In this document: piece by piece, positions 46,219-54,720 of the stretch
Numbering within the stretch: the stretch's first letter is position 1
How the letters are laid out: every line of letters begins with the position of its first letter
Origin: Rhizobiaceae bacterium MnEN-MB40S
GTDB lineage: Bacteria > Pseudomonadota > Alphaproteobacteria > Rhizobiales > Rhizobiaceae
Length of the DNA: 64,000 bases
NCBI GenBank assembly: GCA_024343425.1
Contig: BRLC01000008.1
Location: 1 to 64,000, forward strand
Reading direction: 5' to 3'
Notes under the pieces: generated by a model
Databases searched by the model: none
What the model was told of the DNA's origin: nothing
Seen by the model: only the letters and a program-made list of their open reading frames with translations
Translations under genes and position numbers: made by a program

Positions 46219-47568
46219 ATGAGAAAGTTCCTTCTTGTATCAGCCCTGGCTGCTTTCGCGCTCGGCAATCCGCCGGAAAAGCTGTTCGTTCCGAACGATT
46301 ACACGCCGGATCAGGCTCAGGCCCGTCCCGGCGGTCATGGCGGCGGATTCCACGGCGCTCCAAAGGCGCGTCCGCGAGGGGCTGGCGTCTCGCGCGGACA
46401 TTCTGCGCGGCCTCGCCCCCCCAGCGCCAGCCGGCCGTCGTCCCGCCCATCTTCCAGGCCTTCGGCGCGTCCATCGTCGAGACCGGCTTCCAGGCCGTCT
46501 TCGAGACCGGCGTCTCGGCCATCATCCAGGCCGGCGTCACGGCCGTCCAGCCGCCCATCGGCAAGTCCGAACAGGCCGTCGAGACCGCCGTCCACGCGTC
46601 CGCCGGGATCACGGCCTCCCGGCGCGCGGCCTCCGGGCGGTCGCCCGGGCGCGGGACCAGGCGCAGGGCCAGGCCGGCCGCCCCATACGCGTCCGCCGGG
46701 AACCAGGCCGCCGGGGGCTCGTCCGCCGCATGGCCGTCCGCCTATCGCCGGACGTCCGCCCGGCTATCGTCCGCCCGGTTACCGGCCGCCCAACTGGCGC
46801 CCGCCCTACTATCGCCCGCCCTACTATCGCCCGCCGCACTATCGCTGGGGCAACTACTACTGGAACCCCGGATGGGGCTGGTACAATACGGCGATTGTCG
46901 CCGGCGCGACGCTGGCATTCGTATCGGCGCTGCCGGACAACGGAAGCGATTGTCAGGAGTATGTCGACCAGGGTGACACGGTGTACGCATGCAACGGCGT
47001 CATCTATCGGCCGACCTACTACCAGGACGAACAGGTCTACGAGATCGTTTCGTCCGACGAGGACACGCCGAAGCCCAGCACGCAGGCGAGCAACGACAGC
47101 GATATCGAGCTCAGCCTTCAGTCGCCCTACATCAGGGGTGATCGGGTTCGCACGCTGCAGAACGCGCTGATTGCGATAGGCTTCAGTGTTGGCGGTGGCG
47201 CAGACGGTGTCTTTGGCCGGGGAACCGACGACGCTGTGCGCGCCTTCCAGGACTGGTACGGACTGCCCGTCACGGGCGTCGTGGATACCGAAACGGCCAA
47301 TGCGATCGCCGCCGAATACACGGCGACGCTTGCGCCCGAACAGCCTCCTGCGCCCGCTGCGGAACCAGCGACCACCGGTCAGGAAACGCAAAGCGCGCCG
47401 GCGGATGCTTCGGCCGGCTCCTCCGGGGAAGCGGCCCCTGCCGCTGCCGAGCCCGCCGCGGATGCGCCCGCCGAACCGGAAGCCGCCGCCACGGACGGAG
47501 CATCGGACAGTGAACCGGCGGCCGAAGAGAGCAGTGACGGTTCTTCTTCGAGCGAAAGTTCGAACTGA
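46219..47568 (+). CDS. Pro/Arg-rich protein with peptidoglycan-binding domain
   Basis: A 449-residue protein. After a hydrophobic N-terminus (MRKFLLVSALAAFALGNPP) comes a long low-complexity region (about 40-220) of S-R-P repeats (SRPSSRPASRPSSRPASR) and then R-P-P-G and Y-Y-R-P-P blocks. A peptidoglycan-binding (PG_binding_1) domain lies at about 300-365 (IRGDRVRTLQNALIAIGFSVGG, VFGRGTDDAVRAFQDWYGLP). An acidic, Ala/Glu-rich tail ends the chain. The basic disordered stretch could thread through or bind the cell wall or DNA-like polyanions. Terminator follows. Exact role unknown. Confidence 0.8.
   Translation: MRKFLLVSALAAFALGNPPEKLFVPNDYTPDQAQARPGGHGGGFHGAPKARPRGAGVSRGHSARPRPPSASRPSSRPSSRPSARPSSRPASRPSSRPASRPSSRPASRPSSRPSASPNRPSRPPSTRPPGSRPPGARPPGGRPGAGPGAGPGRPPHTRPPGTRPPGARPPHGRPPIAGRPPGYRPPGYRPPNWRPPYYRPPYYRPPHYRWGNYYWNPGWGWYNTAIVAGATLAFVSALPDNGSDCQEYVDQGDTVYACNGVIYRPTYYQDEQVYEIVSSDEDTPKPSTQASNDSDIELSLQSPYIRGDRVRTLQNALIAIGFSVGGGADGVFGRGTDDAVRAFQDWYGLPVTGVVDTETANAIAAEYTATLAPEQPPAPAAEPATTGQETQSAPADASAGSSGEAAPAAAEPAADAPAEPEAAATDGASDSEPAAEESSDGSSSSESSN
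46411..46620 (+). repeat. Degenerate short tandem repeats in the SRP-coding region
   Basis: Repeats of a roughly 6-12-bp unit (tccaggccg, tcgagaccg and similar) encode alternating Ser-Arg-Pro. They lie within the Pro/Arg-rich gene and could vary in number by slippage. Confidence 0.65.
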
Positions 47569-47574
47569 CCCTCT

Positions 47575-47609
47575 GCCGGGCGGGCCTGAAGGTCCGCCCG
47601 GCTTCTTGT
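47575..47609 (+). terminator. Rho-independent terminator
   Basis: GCCGGGCGG (47575-47583) pairs with CCGCCCGGC (47594-47602), 10-nt loop, followed by TTCTTGT. It lies 6 bp after the stop of the Pro/Arg-rich gene. Confidence 0.8.
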
Positions 47610-47664
47610 CTAGCGTAAAATTCTTCTGCGGCCAGTCACATTACGGCCGGTTGATCTGGCTGCC

Positions 47665-48813
47665 ATGAAACATATGAAACTGCTGAAAATACTGCTTCCG
47701 GCGCTCGTTCTCGGCATCGTGTTAAACGGCTGCTCCGGACCTCCGGACAATATCATTGGTCTTGCCGCGCCGGCTCAGGCAGTCAACGCCTACGGCGTCA
47801 AGAAGCGCGACGTCTACGTGATGACGACACGCGCGGCGTCGGATGACCCCTCCTTGATGTATTCGGGAGAACGCAGCGAGGGCCTTGGCCTTGCCCGCGT
47901 CACCGTCACCATCCCGCCTGACCACCAGACGGGCGAAATCGAAAGGTCTGACAAAGGCCCGCCGGATCCGCGCAAGAACTTCACCATCATCGATCCGGTC
48001 ATCTTCAGCGACGCAAAACAGTTTCAGGCGAGCATCGGCGGCGAACTCGCCGAACTGCCGAAGCCTGACAAACGCATCCTGCTCTTCGTTCACGGTTACA
48101 ACACCACGATGACCGCGGCTATTCTGCGCACGGCGCAATTGGCCAACGACATGAATTTCCAGGGGATCCCGGTTGTGTTCAGTTGGGCCTCCCGCGGCAA
48201 GACATGGAACTACGTCTACGATATGAACAGCGCTCTGTCGGCCCGCGACAGGCTGATCGAAGGCGCAACGCTGCTCGCCCAGGCAGGTCCAGCCGAGTTC
48301 GATATCATGGCGCACTCCATGGGCAACCTGCTGACCGTCGAAGCAATACGGCAGGCCCATCTTCAGGGCAGGTATGACACATCGGGCCGCGTAAAGAACA
48401 TCATCCTGGCGTCGCCGGATATCGATATGGACCTGTTTACGACCCAGCTTGACGATCTGCCGGCCGACAGGCGGCAGTTCTGGGTCATGATATCGGAAAA
48501 TGACCGCGCTCTATCCGTATCCCAGAGAATTGCCGGGGGAATCAACCGCGTCGGCAACGCCGATTCCCAAAGGCTGGCGGAACTCGGTGTCGCTGTGGTC
48601 GACCTGTCGCAGATCGACGACAAAACCAGTCTGCATCACGCCAAATTCGCCGATGCGCCGGAAGTTGTGCAACTGATTGGAAGGCGGCTGGAATCACAGG
48701 GAAGCATCGCCGGCGACGCCGACAACGACCTAACCTTCAAGCGGCTTGCTACGGACCTGGCCAGCGCCCCCATCATACTGCTTGGTCAGGGCCCATTGCT
48801 GCTGAACCAGTGA
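47665..48813 (+). CDS. Lipoprotein alpha/beta hydrolase (DUF900 esterase family)
   Basis: A 382-residue predicted lipoprotein: a hydrophobic N-terminus and lipobox LNGC put the lipidated Cys near residue 23. The alpha/beta hydrolase core has ILLFVHGYNTTM and the nucleophile elbow with Ser218 in AHSMG, matching the DUF900/esterase-lipase superfamily. The acid residue region is VMISENDRALSV and the base region LHHAKF. It is anchored to a membrane and may cleave esters in the envelope. A start three codons later is possible. It is followed by a porin-type gene after 19 bp. Confidence 0.88.
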   Translation: MKHMKLLKILLPALVLGIVLNGCSGPPDNIIGLAAPAQAVNAYGVKKRDVYVMTTRAASDDPSLMYSGERSEGLGLARVTVTIPPDHQTGEIERSDKGPPDPRKNFTIIDPVIFSDAKQFQASIGGELAELPKPDKRILLFVHGYNTTMTAAILRTAQLANDMNFQGIPVVFSWASRGKTWNYVYDMNSALSARDRLIEGATLLAQAGPAEFDIMAHSMGNLLTVEAIRQAHLQGRYDTSGRVKNIILASPDIDMDLFTTQLDDLPADRRQFWVMISENDRALSVSQRIAGGINRVGNADSQRLAELGVAVVDLSQIDDKTSLHHAKFADAPEVVQLIGRRLESQGSIAGDADNDLTFKRLATDLASAPIILLGQGPLLLNQ

Positions 48814-48832
48814 GGTCGCGGAAACCCTCGCC

Positions 48833-50017
48833 ATGACAAGATCCGCTCACAGATCGGTTCTGCTGGCGCTCATTGCAGTCAGCGCCTGGCATGGCGTAGC
48901 GCAGGCAGACGATCCCGTGACGCTCTCGACCGAGGAGCTGGTCGACGACGAAGCCGTCGTCACACAAGGCGTCAGGCCGCGTCGATTGTTGCAGGAAGCC
49001 GGTTTCTCGCTGCGCTTTTACGGCCATTTGAACAAGGCGTTGCTTTCCTATGACGACGGCGCGTCGAACCGTTCCTATTTTCCGGTCGACAATTGGGGAT
49101 CGGAATCGCGGTTCGGCTTCCAGTTAAAGTCGCCGCAATACGACGATTGGCAGTGGACCGGAAAGGTCGAGTTTGGATGGGCGCCTTATTCCACAAAGGT
49201 GGTCAACCAGAACGACAATCCGATCGACTGGGAAACCAACCTCCGCAAGGCGGAGTTCTATGTGGTCAGCGAAACTTACGGAACCGTCTGGCTTGGTCAG
49301 GGAAGCATGGCTTCGGACGGATCGGCCGAAGTCGACCTCTCCAACACCGCATTGGTCGGCCAGTCGCGGGTCGAAAGGATCGCCGGCGGACAATTGTACC
49401 GGCTTGCCGACGGGTCATTGTCGGACATCGAGGTGAGAAACACCTTCGAGAACATGGACGGTTTCGGACGGCGCCTGCGCTTTCGCTACGACACGCCAAG
49501 CTGGAACGGCTTTATCCTGTCGGGATCCATCGGTGAAACGGTCGTCCCGGAGCGCGAGGACAATCTCGGCTGGGACCTCGCGTTGCGCTATGCGCAGAAG
49601 CTTGGTCCGGTCAGCCTGTCGGGGGCGGTCGCCTGGTCGCAGACCTTTGACGGCGACGAAACGCTCATCGACGGCTCGGTGTCCGCCCTCCACAATCCAA
49701 GCGGAATAAGCCTCACGCTCGCAGCCGCGGAGCGCCGGGAATCCGGGCAGACCAGCCGATACGCCTACGGCAAGCTCGGCTATCAGGTCGACTGGTTCGA
49801 ATTCGGAAAGACGGCCTTCTCCGTCGACGCCTATCTCGGAGACTCGATCAATTCCGACGACGACGTCAGCCGATCCTGGGGATTGCAATTCGTTCAGGAC
49901 GTGAAAGACTGGGAGACGAAATTCTATATCGGCGTCCGCAGCTATCGCTACGAGGCGACGGACGCCTCCTATCGCGACGGCCTCGCGATCATCTCCGGCG
50001 CCTTCGTCAAGTTTTGA
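48833..50017 (+). CDS. Outer-membrane porin-like protein
   Basis: A 394-residue protein with a signal peptide to about residue 25 (GVAQADD). The mature chain starts FSLRFYGHLNKALLSYDDG, contains amphipathic beta strands throughout, and ends in AFVKF with a terminal Phe. This is the pattern of general porins of the Porin_4/Gram-negative porin type, probably a 16-stranded trimeric channel. It follows the lipoprotein hydrolase gene by 19 bp and may be co-transcribed. The solute is unknown. Confidence 0.85.
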   Translation: MTRSAHRSVLLALIAVSAWHGVAQADDPVTLSTEELVDDEAVVTQGVRPRRLLQEAGFSLRFYGHLNKALLSYDDGASNRSYFPVDNWGSESRFGFQLKSPQYDDWQWTGKVEFGWAPYSTKVVNQNDNPIDWETNLRKAEFYVVSETYGTVWLGQGSMASDGSAEVDLSNTALVGQSRVERIAGGQLYRLADGSLSDIEVRNTFENMDGFGRRLRFRYDTPSWNGFILSGSIGETVVPEREDNLGWDLALRYAQKLGPVSLSGAVAWSQTFDGDETLIDGSVSALHNPSGISLTLAAAERRESGQTSRYAYGKLGYQVDWFEFGKTAFSVDAYLGDSINSDDDVSRSWGLQFVQDVKDWETKFYIGVRSYRYEATDASYRDGLAIISGAFVKF

Positions 50018-50020
50018 GCC

Positions 50021-50587
50021 TTACGACTCCCGCAACCCGGCCTGGTGCTCGATCCAGAACGCCATGCGGTCATGCAGCAGGCGCGCGGCTTCATCCAGGC
50101 CCTCGGGCGGAACGAACGCGCCGTCCTCGTTGAAGAGCGAGCCGACGAATGGAATATGCACATTTTCCAGCACCAGCGGCATCTGGAAACAGGCCAGAAC
50201 CGGCTTCAGCGCCTGGACGGCGCGGGTTCCGGCGGCCACGCCGCCATAGCTCACGAAACCCGCCGGTTTGTATTTCCATTCCTGGCTGAGATAGTCGATT
50301 GCGTTTTTCAGCGCCGGTGGAAAGCTGTGATTGTATTCGGGCGTCACGAATACAAAGCCGTCTGCCCGCGCGACGGTCTCGCTCCAGGCTTTCGTGTGGT
50401 CATGGACGTAATTGGCGAAACGCGGATGGTTCGGCTCGTCGAACAGCGGAAGATTAACTTCCTTGAGATCGACCAGTTCGAGTTCGATATCATCTCTGCC
50501 GGCTCCGGTTTCCATGAACCACTCTGCGATCTTCAGGCCAACGCGTTTTTCCCTGACGCTTCCGACGACGATTTGCACCAATGCCAT
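50021..50587 (-). CDS. NADPH-dependent FMN reductase
   Basis: A 188-residue flavodoxin-like protein. VGSVREKRVGLKIAEWF binds the FMN phosphate, and FVFVTPEYNHSFPPALKNAIDYLSQEW is the conserved second half of the family. Members reduce quinones, azo compounds or chromate with NAD(P)H. ATG at 50587 is preferred; the longer version to 50683 adds sequence without family similarity. It is convergent with the porin-like gene, with only 3 bp between stops. No clear functional link to its neighbours. Confidence 0.88.
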   Translation of the reverse strand: MALVQIVVGSVREKRVGLKIAEWFMETGAGRDDIELELVDLKEVNLPLFDEPNHPRFANYVHDHTKAWSETVARADGFVFVTPEYNHSFPPALKNAIDYLSQEWKYKPAGFVSYGGVAAGTRAVQALKPVLACFQMPLVLENVHIPFVGSLFNEDGAFVPPEGLDEAARLLHDRMAFWIEHQAGLRES

Positions 50588-50756
50588 AAATGCTTCCTTC
50601 AGACTTGAACGATATTCGCGACAGACAACACGCCGCAACGCCAGACGCCCCAACAACGGCTGGCCGCGACTGAGTTCGGCCATCCTTGTAGAGCGGTTTG
50701 CCGCGATATACGAGCCATTTCCTGAAAATTGCGCCGCCGGCCGGCCGACCCCGGTC

Positions 50757-51671
50757 CTATTTGAGGGTCGGGTCGAACAGATCGCGCATCCAGTCGCCGA
50801 CGATCGAAATGGAGAGCGTCGTCAGCACGATCGCCACGCTCGGCGCGAGCATGATCCACGGGGCCGACTGGATGTAGTCGCGGCCATAGCCGACCATGTT
50901 GCCGAGCGATGTCATCGGCGGCTGGATGCCAAGTCCCAGAAAGGACAATCCGGATTCCAGCAGAATGACTTCCGGAAAATTCAGCGTCATGGAGACGATC
51001 AGGGTGGAGGCGATGTTCGGCAGGATATGGCGCGAATAGATGCGCCACGGCGAGGCGCCGAGATCACGCACGGCCGTCGCGTAGCCCTGTTCGTTGGCGG
51101 AAATGGCGAGCCCGCGCGCAATGCGGGCAATCCTCTCCCAGCCGTAGAAACCCATCAGGATCACGAAAAGAGTCAGCGAGTTGCCGAGAAAGGCAAGCAC
51201 GGCGAGCGCGATGATCATGAAGGGCATCGAAGCCTGCGCGTCGATAAGGATCAGGATCAGTTGCTCCACCCTGCCCCGGAAATAGGCGGCGAGAAAGCCG
51301 AGCGTCACGCCAAGCGTCGCCGCGATCAGCGTGGACAGAAACGCGATCACGACGGAGATGCGGATCGAGATGATCAGCCGCGAAAGCACGTCGCGGCCCA
51401 GTTCGTCCGTACCCAGCGGATGCGTCCACACGCCGCCGAAGAAAACCGGCGGCGTCAGGCGCGCCGGCAGATCCATCGCCATGAAGTCGTATGGAGCTAT
51501 CAGCGGCGCGAACGCCACAACGACGGCGCAGAGAGCGATCCAGAACAGCGCGAAAAGCACGAGCGGCGGCCAGGTTTCGAAAAACGCGGTCAGCCTGTCC
51601 TTGGAGGTGAATACGCTGCCCGAGCCGCTGTCCTCGGCGATGTTCTTGGGATCGTTGAGTTCGAGTGTCAT
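50757..51671 (-). CDS. Second oligopeptide-type ABC transporter, permease (DppC-like)
   Basis: A 304-residue inner-membrane protein of the DppC/OppC type: an N-terminal membrane segment, HPLGTDELGRDVLSRLIISIR (the family motif), the coupling loop ISANEQGYATAVRDLGASPWRI, and LSFLGLGIQPPMTSLGNMVG near the end. ATG at 51671 lies 4 bp after the upstream permease stop. Last gene of the five-gene importer on the minus strand, which begins with the solute-binding protein at 56379. Substrate not predictable from the permeases. Confidence 0.92.
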   Translation of the reverse strand: MTLELNDPKNIAEDSGSGSVFTSKDRLTAFFETWPPLVLFALFWIALCAVVVAFAPLIAPYDFMAMDLPARLTPPVFFGGVWTHPLGTDELGRDVLSRLIISIRISVVIAFLSTLIAATLGVTLGFLAAYFRGRVEQLILILIDAQASMPFMIIALAVLAFLGNSLTLFVILMGFYGWERIARIARGLAISANEQGYATAVRDLGASPWRIYSRHILPNIASTLIVSMTLNFPEVILLESGLSFLGLGIQPPMTSLGNMVGYGRDYIQSAPWIMLAPSVAIVLTTLSISIVGDWMRDLFDPTLK

Positions 51672-51675
51672 TGAC

Positions 51676-52611
51676 CTAGCTCCCCGCCTGAAGCTGTTTC
51701 GTTCTGAGTCTCGGATCGACCCAGCCATAGAGAAGATCGACCGTGAGATTGGCGAACACCATGGTGAAGCCGATGAAGAGCAGGATCACCTGCACGACCG
51801 CCAGGTCGCGATTGGCGACGGCCGTCACCAGCAATCGCCCAACGCCGGGCCAGGAAAACACGCTTTCGACGACGACGGCGCCGGCGACGAGCGAGCCGAC
51901 CATGAAGCCGACGATGGTCAGCGTCGGAATGGCGGCGTTCGGCAGGGCGTGCGACGTCACCACGTCGCGCCAGACGAGTCCCTTCGCCGAAGCGGAGCGG
52001 ATATAGGGCTGCCCGAGCACCTCCAGCATCGCCGAACGCGTGAAGCGCGCGATAACGGCCGCGCCGATGAGCCCCATGGTCAGGACCGGCAGAATGGCGT
52101 GCTGCCAGGTGTCCGACCCGCCGGACGGCAGCCAGCCCAGCTTCACCGCGAAAATAAGCGCCAGCACCAGTCCGAGGACGAAGCTCGGCACGGTGAAGCC
52201 CATCACGGACACCGTCATGATCAACCGGTCGATATAGGTGTTGCGGTAGAGCGCCGCGCAGATGCCGGCGGGCAGACCGATCAGAATCTTCAGGAAAAGC
52301 GCCGGAATGGTGATCGCCAGGGTCAGCGGCACGCGTTCGCCAACCACCTGCAGGGCGGAGCGGCCGTCACGCATCGAATTGCCGAGATCGCCCTGCGACA
52401 CCGCGCCGAAATATTTGAGATACTGGATCCAGATCGGCTGATCGAGGCCCCAGTTAGCGCGAAAGGCCGCATAGGCTTCGGGCGGGGCTTCGGGACCGAG
52501 AATGATGATCGCCGGATCGCCGGACAGTCGCAAGATCACAAAGGCGAGCGAAACGATGAGGGTGACGGTGATAAGCGCGCGAAAGATGCGCAGAAGCGTG
52601 TAACGCAGCAT
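51676..52611 (-). CDS. Second oligopeptide-type ABC transporter, permease (DppB-like)
   Basis: A 311-residue inner-membrane protein. It opens MLRYTLLRIFRALITVTLIV and has the DppB coupling loop RSAMLEVLGQPYIRSASAKGL. About six membrane segments. It follows the second ATPase by 2 bp and precedes the DppC-like gene by 4 bp. It forms a transmembrane pair with the DppC-like protein. Confidence 0.92.
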   Translation of the reverse strand: MLRYTLLRIFRALITVTLIVSLAFVILRLSGDPAIIILGPEAPPEAYAAFRANWGLDQPIWIQYLKYFGAVSQGDLGNSMRDGRSALQVVGERVPLTLAITIPALFLKILIGLPAGICAALYRNTYIDRLIMTVSVMGFTVPSFVLGLVLALIFAVKLGWLPSGGSDTWQHAILPVLTMGLIGAAVIARFTRSAMLEVLGQPYIRSASAKGLVWRDVVTSHALPNAAIPTLTIVGFMVGSLVAGAVVVESVFSWPGVGRLLVTAVANRDLAVVQVILLFIGFTMVFANLTVDLLYGWVDPRLRTKQLQAGS

Positions 52612-52613
52612 GA

Positions 52614-53627
52614 CTACTCCGCCGCAATGCCGGCGCCGGCAGGCGCATTGTTGACGAGATGACAGGCGACCTTGTGCCCGGCGGTCTCAAGCAGCGCCGG
52701 AACCTCCGATTTGCATTGTGCAATGGCGGAAGGACACCGCGTATGGAAGGGGCATCCCGGTGGCGCGTTGACCGGGTTCGGCGGATCGCCCTTCAGCACG
52801 ATGCGATTTGCGACCGCGCTGCGCCGGATTGTCGGGATCGCCGACACCAGCGCCTGCGTATAGGGATGCTGAGGCCTGCGAAAGACTTCTTCCGGCGCGC
52901 CGGATTCCACGATCCGGCCGAGATACATGACGGCGACGCGGTCCGACATCTGCCGCACCACCTTCAGGTCGTGGCTGATGAACAGCGCGGTAAAGCCGGT
53001 GCTCTGCCGAAGGTCGTCGAGCAGGTTCAGCACCTGCGCCTGGATGGAGACGTCGAGGGCGGACACCGGCTCGTCGCCCACCAGCAGATCCGGTTTCAGG
53101 GAAAGCGCCCTTGCAATGACCACGCGCTGGCGCTGTCCGCCCGACAATTCGTGCGGAAACCGGTCCGCCATGTCGCGGCGCAGGCCGACGTCGGCCATCA
53201 GGGAGGCGACCCGTTCGTCCCTCTCGGCCTTCGGCGTTTCCGGCGTGTGGATCTGGATCGGCTCGCCGATCTGGTCGGCGACGCTCAGCCGGCGGTCGAG
53301 CGCGCCCAGCGGATCCTGGTAGATCATCTGCATGCGCCGCCGCATCGCGCGCCATTGCGCATTGTGGTTCGCCGTCACCTTCTCGCCGTCGAAGCGTATC
53401 TCTCCGGCGGTGACGGGGATATGTCCGAGCACCAGCTTGGCGGTCGTCGACTTGCCGCAACCGGACTCGCCCACAAGGCCAAGCGTCTTGCCTTTCATGA
53501 TTTCGAACGAAATCCCGTCCACCGCTTTCAGCGTGGCCGGCGTTCCGAACAGTCCTCCGGGCAGTCGCACGTCATAGTGCCGCTTGAGGTTGGTCACCGA
53601 AAGCAGCGGTTTGTCTGCAGCGTTCAT
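52614..53627 (-). CDS. Second oligopeptide-type ABC transporter, ATPase (DppF-like)
   Basis: A 337-residue ATP-binding protein. Walker A GESGCGKST is near residues 54-62, the signature LSGGQRQR near 163, and Walker B LLVGDEPVSALD. The C-terminal HPYTQAL and CPFHTRCP cysteine segment typical of DppF/OppF are present. Its ATG overlaps the DppD-like stop by 4 bp. It powers import together with the DppD-like partner; both sites look intact. Confidence 0.94.
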   Translation of the reverse strand: MNAADKPLLSVTNLKRHYDVRLPGGLFGTPATLKAVDGISFEIMKGKTLGLVGESGCGKSTTAKLVLGHIPVTAGEIRFDGEKVTANHNAQWRAMRRRMQMIYQDPLGALDRRLSVADQIGEPIQIHTPETPKAERDERVASLMADVGLRRDMADRFPHELSGGQRQRVVIARALSLKPDLLVGDEPVSALDVSIQAQVLNLLDDLRQSTGFTALFISHDLKVVRQMSDRVAVMYLGRIVESGAPEEVFRRPQHPYTQALVSAIPTIRRSAVANRIVLKGDPPNPVNAPPGCPFHTRCPSAIAQCKSEVPALLETAGHKVACHLVNNAPAGAGIAAE

Positions 53628-54640
53628 GCCCGTTCCATTTCATTGCTGGCTGCCTCGCGCATGGCGGTCATCGCCAGCTCGGTAGCGTGCAGGCAGGAAA
53701 CGTCGTGACCCTGGCCTCCGATTCCTGCGAGTTCGGGCTGTCTGTCCGTGCAGGCCTGGTCGGCCCTGCCGCAGCGCGGCGCGAAACTGCAGCCAGGCGG
53801 AAGCCTGTCCGGCGGCGGCACCGTGCCGGGGATCGACGCCAGGCGCCGTTTCGGTCCGACGATATCCGGCAGCGCCGCGATCAGGCCGCGCGTATAGGGA
53901 TGAACCGGCCGCGAAAACAGAGCGTCGGTCGCAGCCTGCTCGATGATCCGGCCGCAATACATCACCGCCACCCGTTCCGTCATGTCGGCGACGACGCCGA
54001 GATCGTGGGAAATCAGAACCAGCGCCATTTCATTGTCGGCGCTGAGTTCCCGCAACAGATCGAGGATCTGCGCCTGGATCGTCACGTCGAGCGCCGTCGT
54101 CGGTTCGTCGGCGATCAGGACTTCCGGTTCGCCCGCAAGCGCCATCGCGATCATCACGCGCTGGTTCATGCCGCCGGAGAGTTCGTGCGGATATTCGTTC
54201 AGCCGCTGGGCGGCGTTGGATATGCCGACGCGGTCAAGCAGGCGCTTGGCCTCCGCCTTCGCCGCGCCGCCGCGCAGGCCGCGATGCAGACGCAGCGCCT
54301 CGCCGATCTGGCGGCCGATCCGGTGCACCGGATTGAGCGAACTCGAGGGATCCTGAAAGATCATCGCGATCTTGCCGCCGCGAATGTCCGCAAGGCCGTT
54401 CGGGTCCAGATCAAGTAGAGACTTGCTGCCCATCATGACGCGACCGCCGACCCGCGCGCGTTTCCCGAGCAGACCGAGCGCCGCAAGCCAGGTGATCGAC
54501 TTGCCGCATCCGGATTCGCCGACGATCCCGACGGTTTCGCCGCGTCCGACGTCCAGTGAAATGCCGTGCAGCGCACGGACGAAACGGTGGCCCTGGTCAA
54601 AGTCCACCGTCATGTTGCGTATGGAGACTATCGCGTCCAT
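53624..54640 (-). CDS. Second oligopeptide-type ABC transporter, ATPase (DppD-like)
   Basis: A 338-residue ATP-binding protein. Walker A GESGCGKSIT is near residues 37-45 (the last position is Ser rather than Thr plus Ser), signature LSGGMNQR near 163, Walker B VLIADEPTTALD, and a C-terminal HPYTRGL and CSFAPRCG cysteine segment. Translation is coupled to the DppF-like gene by a 4-bp overlap. A strong hairpin separates it from the solute-binding protein gene. Confidence 0.94.
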   Translation of the reverse strand: MDAIVSIRNMTVDFDQGHRFVRALHGISLDVGRGETVGIVGESGCGKSITWLAALGLLGKRARVGGRVMMGSKSLLDLDPNGLADIRGGKIAMIFQDPSSSLNPVHRIGRQIGEALRLHRGLRGGAAKAEAKRLLDRVGISNAAQRLNEYPHELSGGMNQRVMIAMALAGEPEVLIADEPTTALDVTIQAQILDLLRELSADNEMALVLISHDLGVVADMTERVAVMYCGRIIEQAATDALFSRPVHPYTRGLIAALPDIVGPKRRLASIPGTVPPPDRLPPGCSFAPRCGRADQACTDRQPELAGIGGQGHDVSCLHATELAMTAMREAASNEMERA

Positions 54641-54679
54641 TCAGTTCAACCCTGACTCTCCTCACCTCCCCGAAAAGAA

Positions 54680-54709
54680 CCGGGCCGGAACGCATGCGTC
54701 CCGGCCCGT
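54680..54709 (-). terminator. Hairpin between binding-protein and ATPase genes
   Basis: Read on the minus strand, AACGGGCCGGGACGC pairs with GTTCCGGCCCGGTT around ATGC, followed by CTTTT. It sits between the solute-binding protein stop (54721) and the DppD-like start (54640). This is the usual place for a partial terminator that keeps the binding protein more abundant than the permease parts. Confidence 0.75.
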
Positions 54710-54720
54710 TTGCGGAAAGG

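Noticed and set aside
46411..46620. Possible CRISPR-like repeat array
   Set aside because: The repeats are short, contiguous, without spacers, and lie in frame inside a Ser-Arg-Pro coding region.
50412..52662. Long plus-strand frames opposite the second importer's permease genes
   Set aside because: Antisense frames in GC-rich coding sequence; charge-rich translations without family motifs, while the minus-strand frames have clear DppB/DppC motifs.
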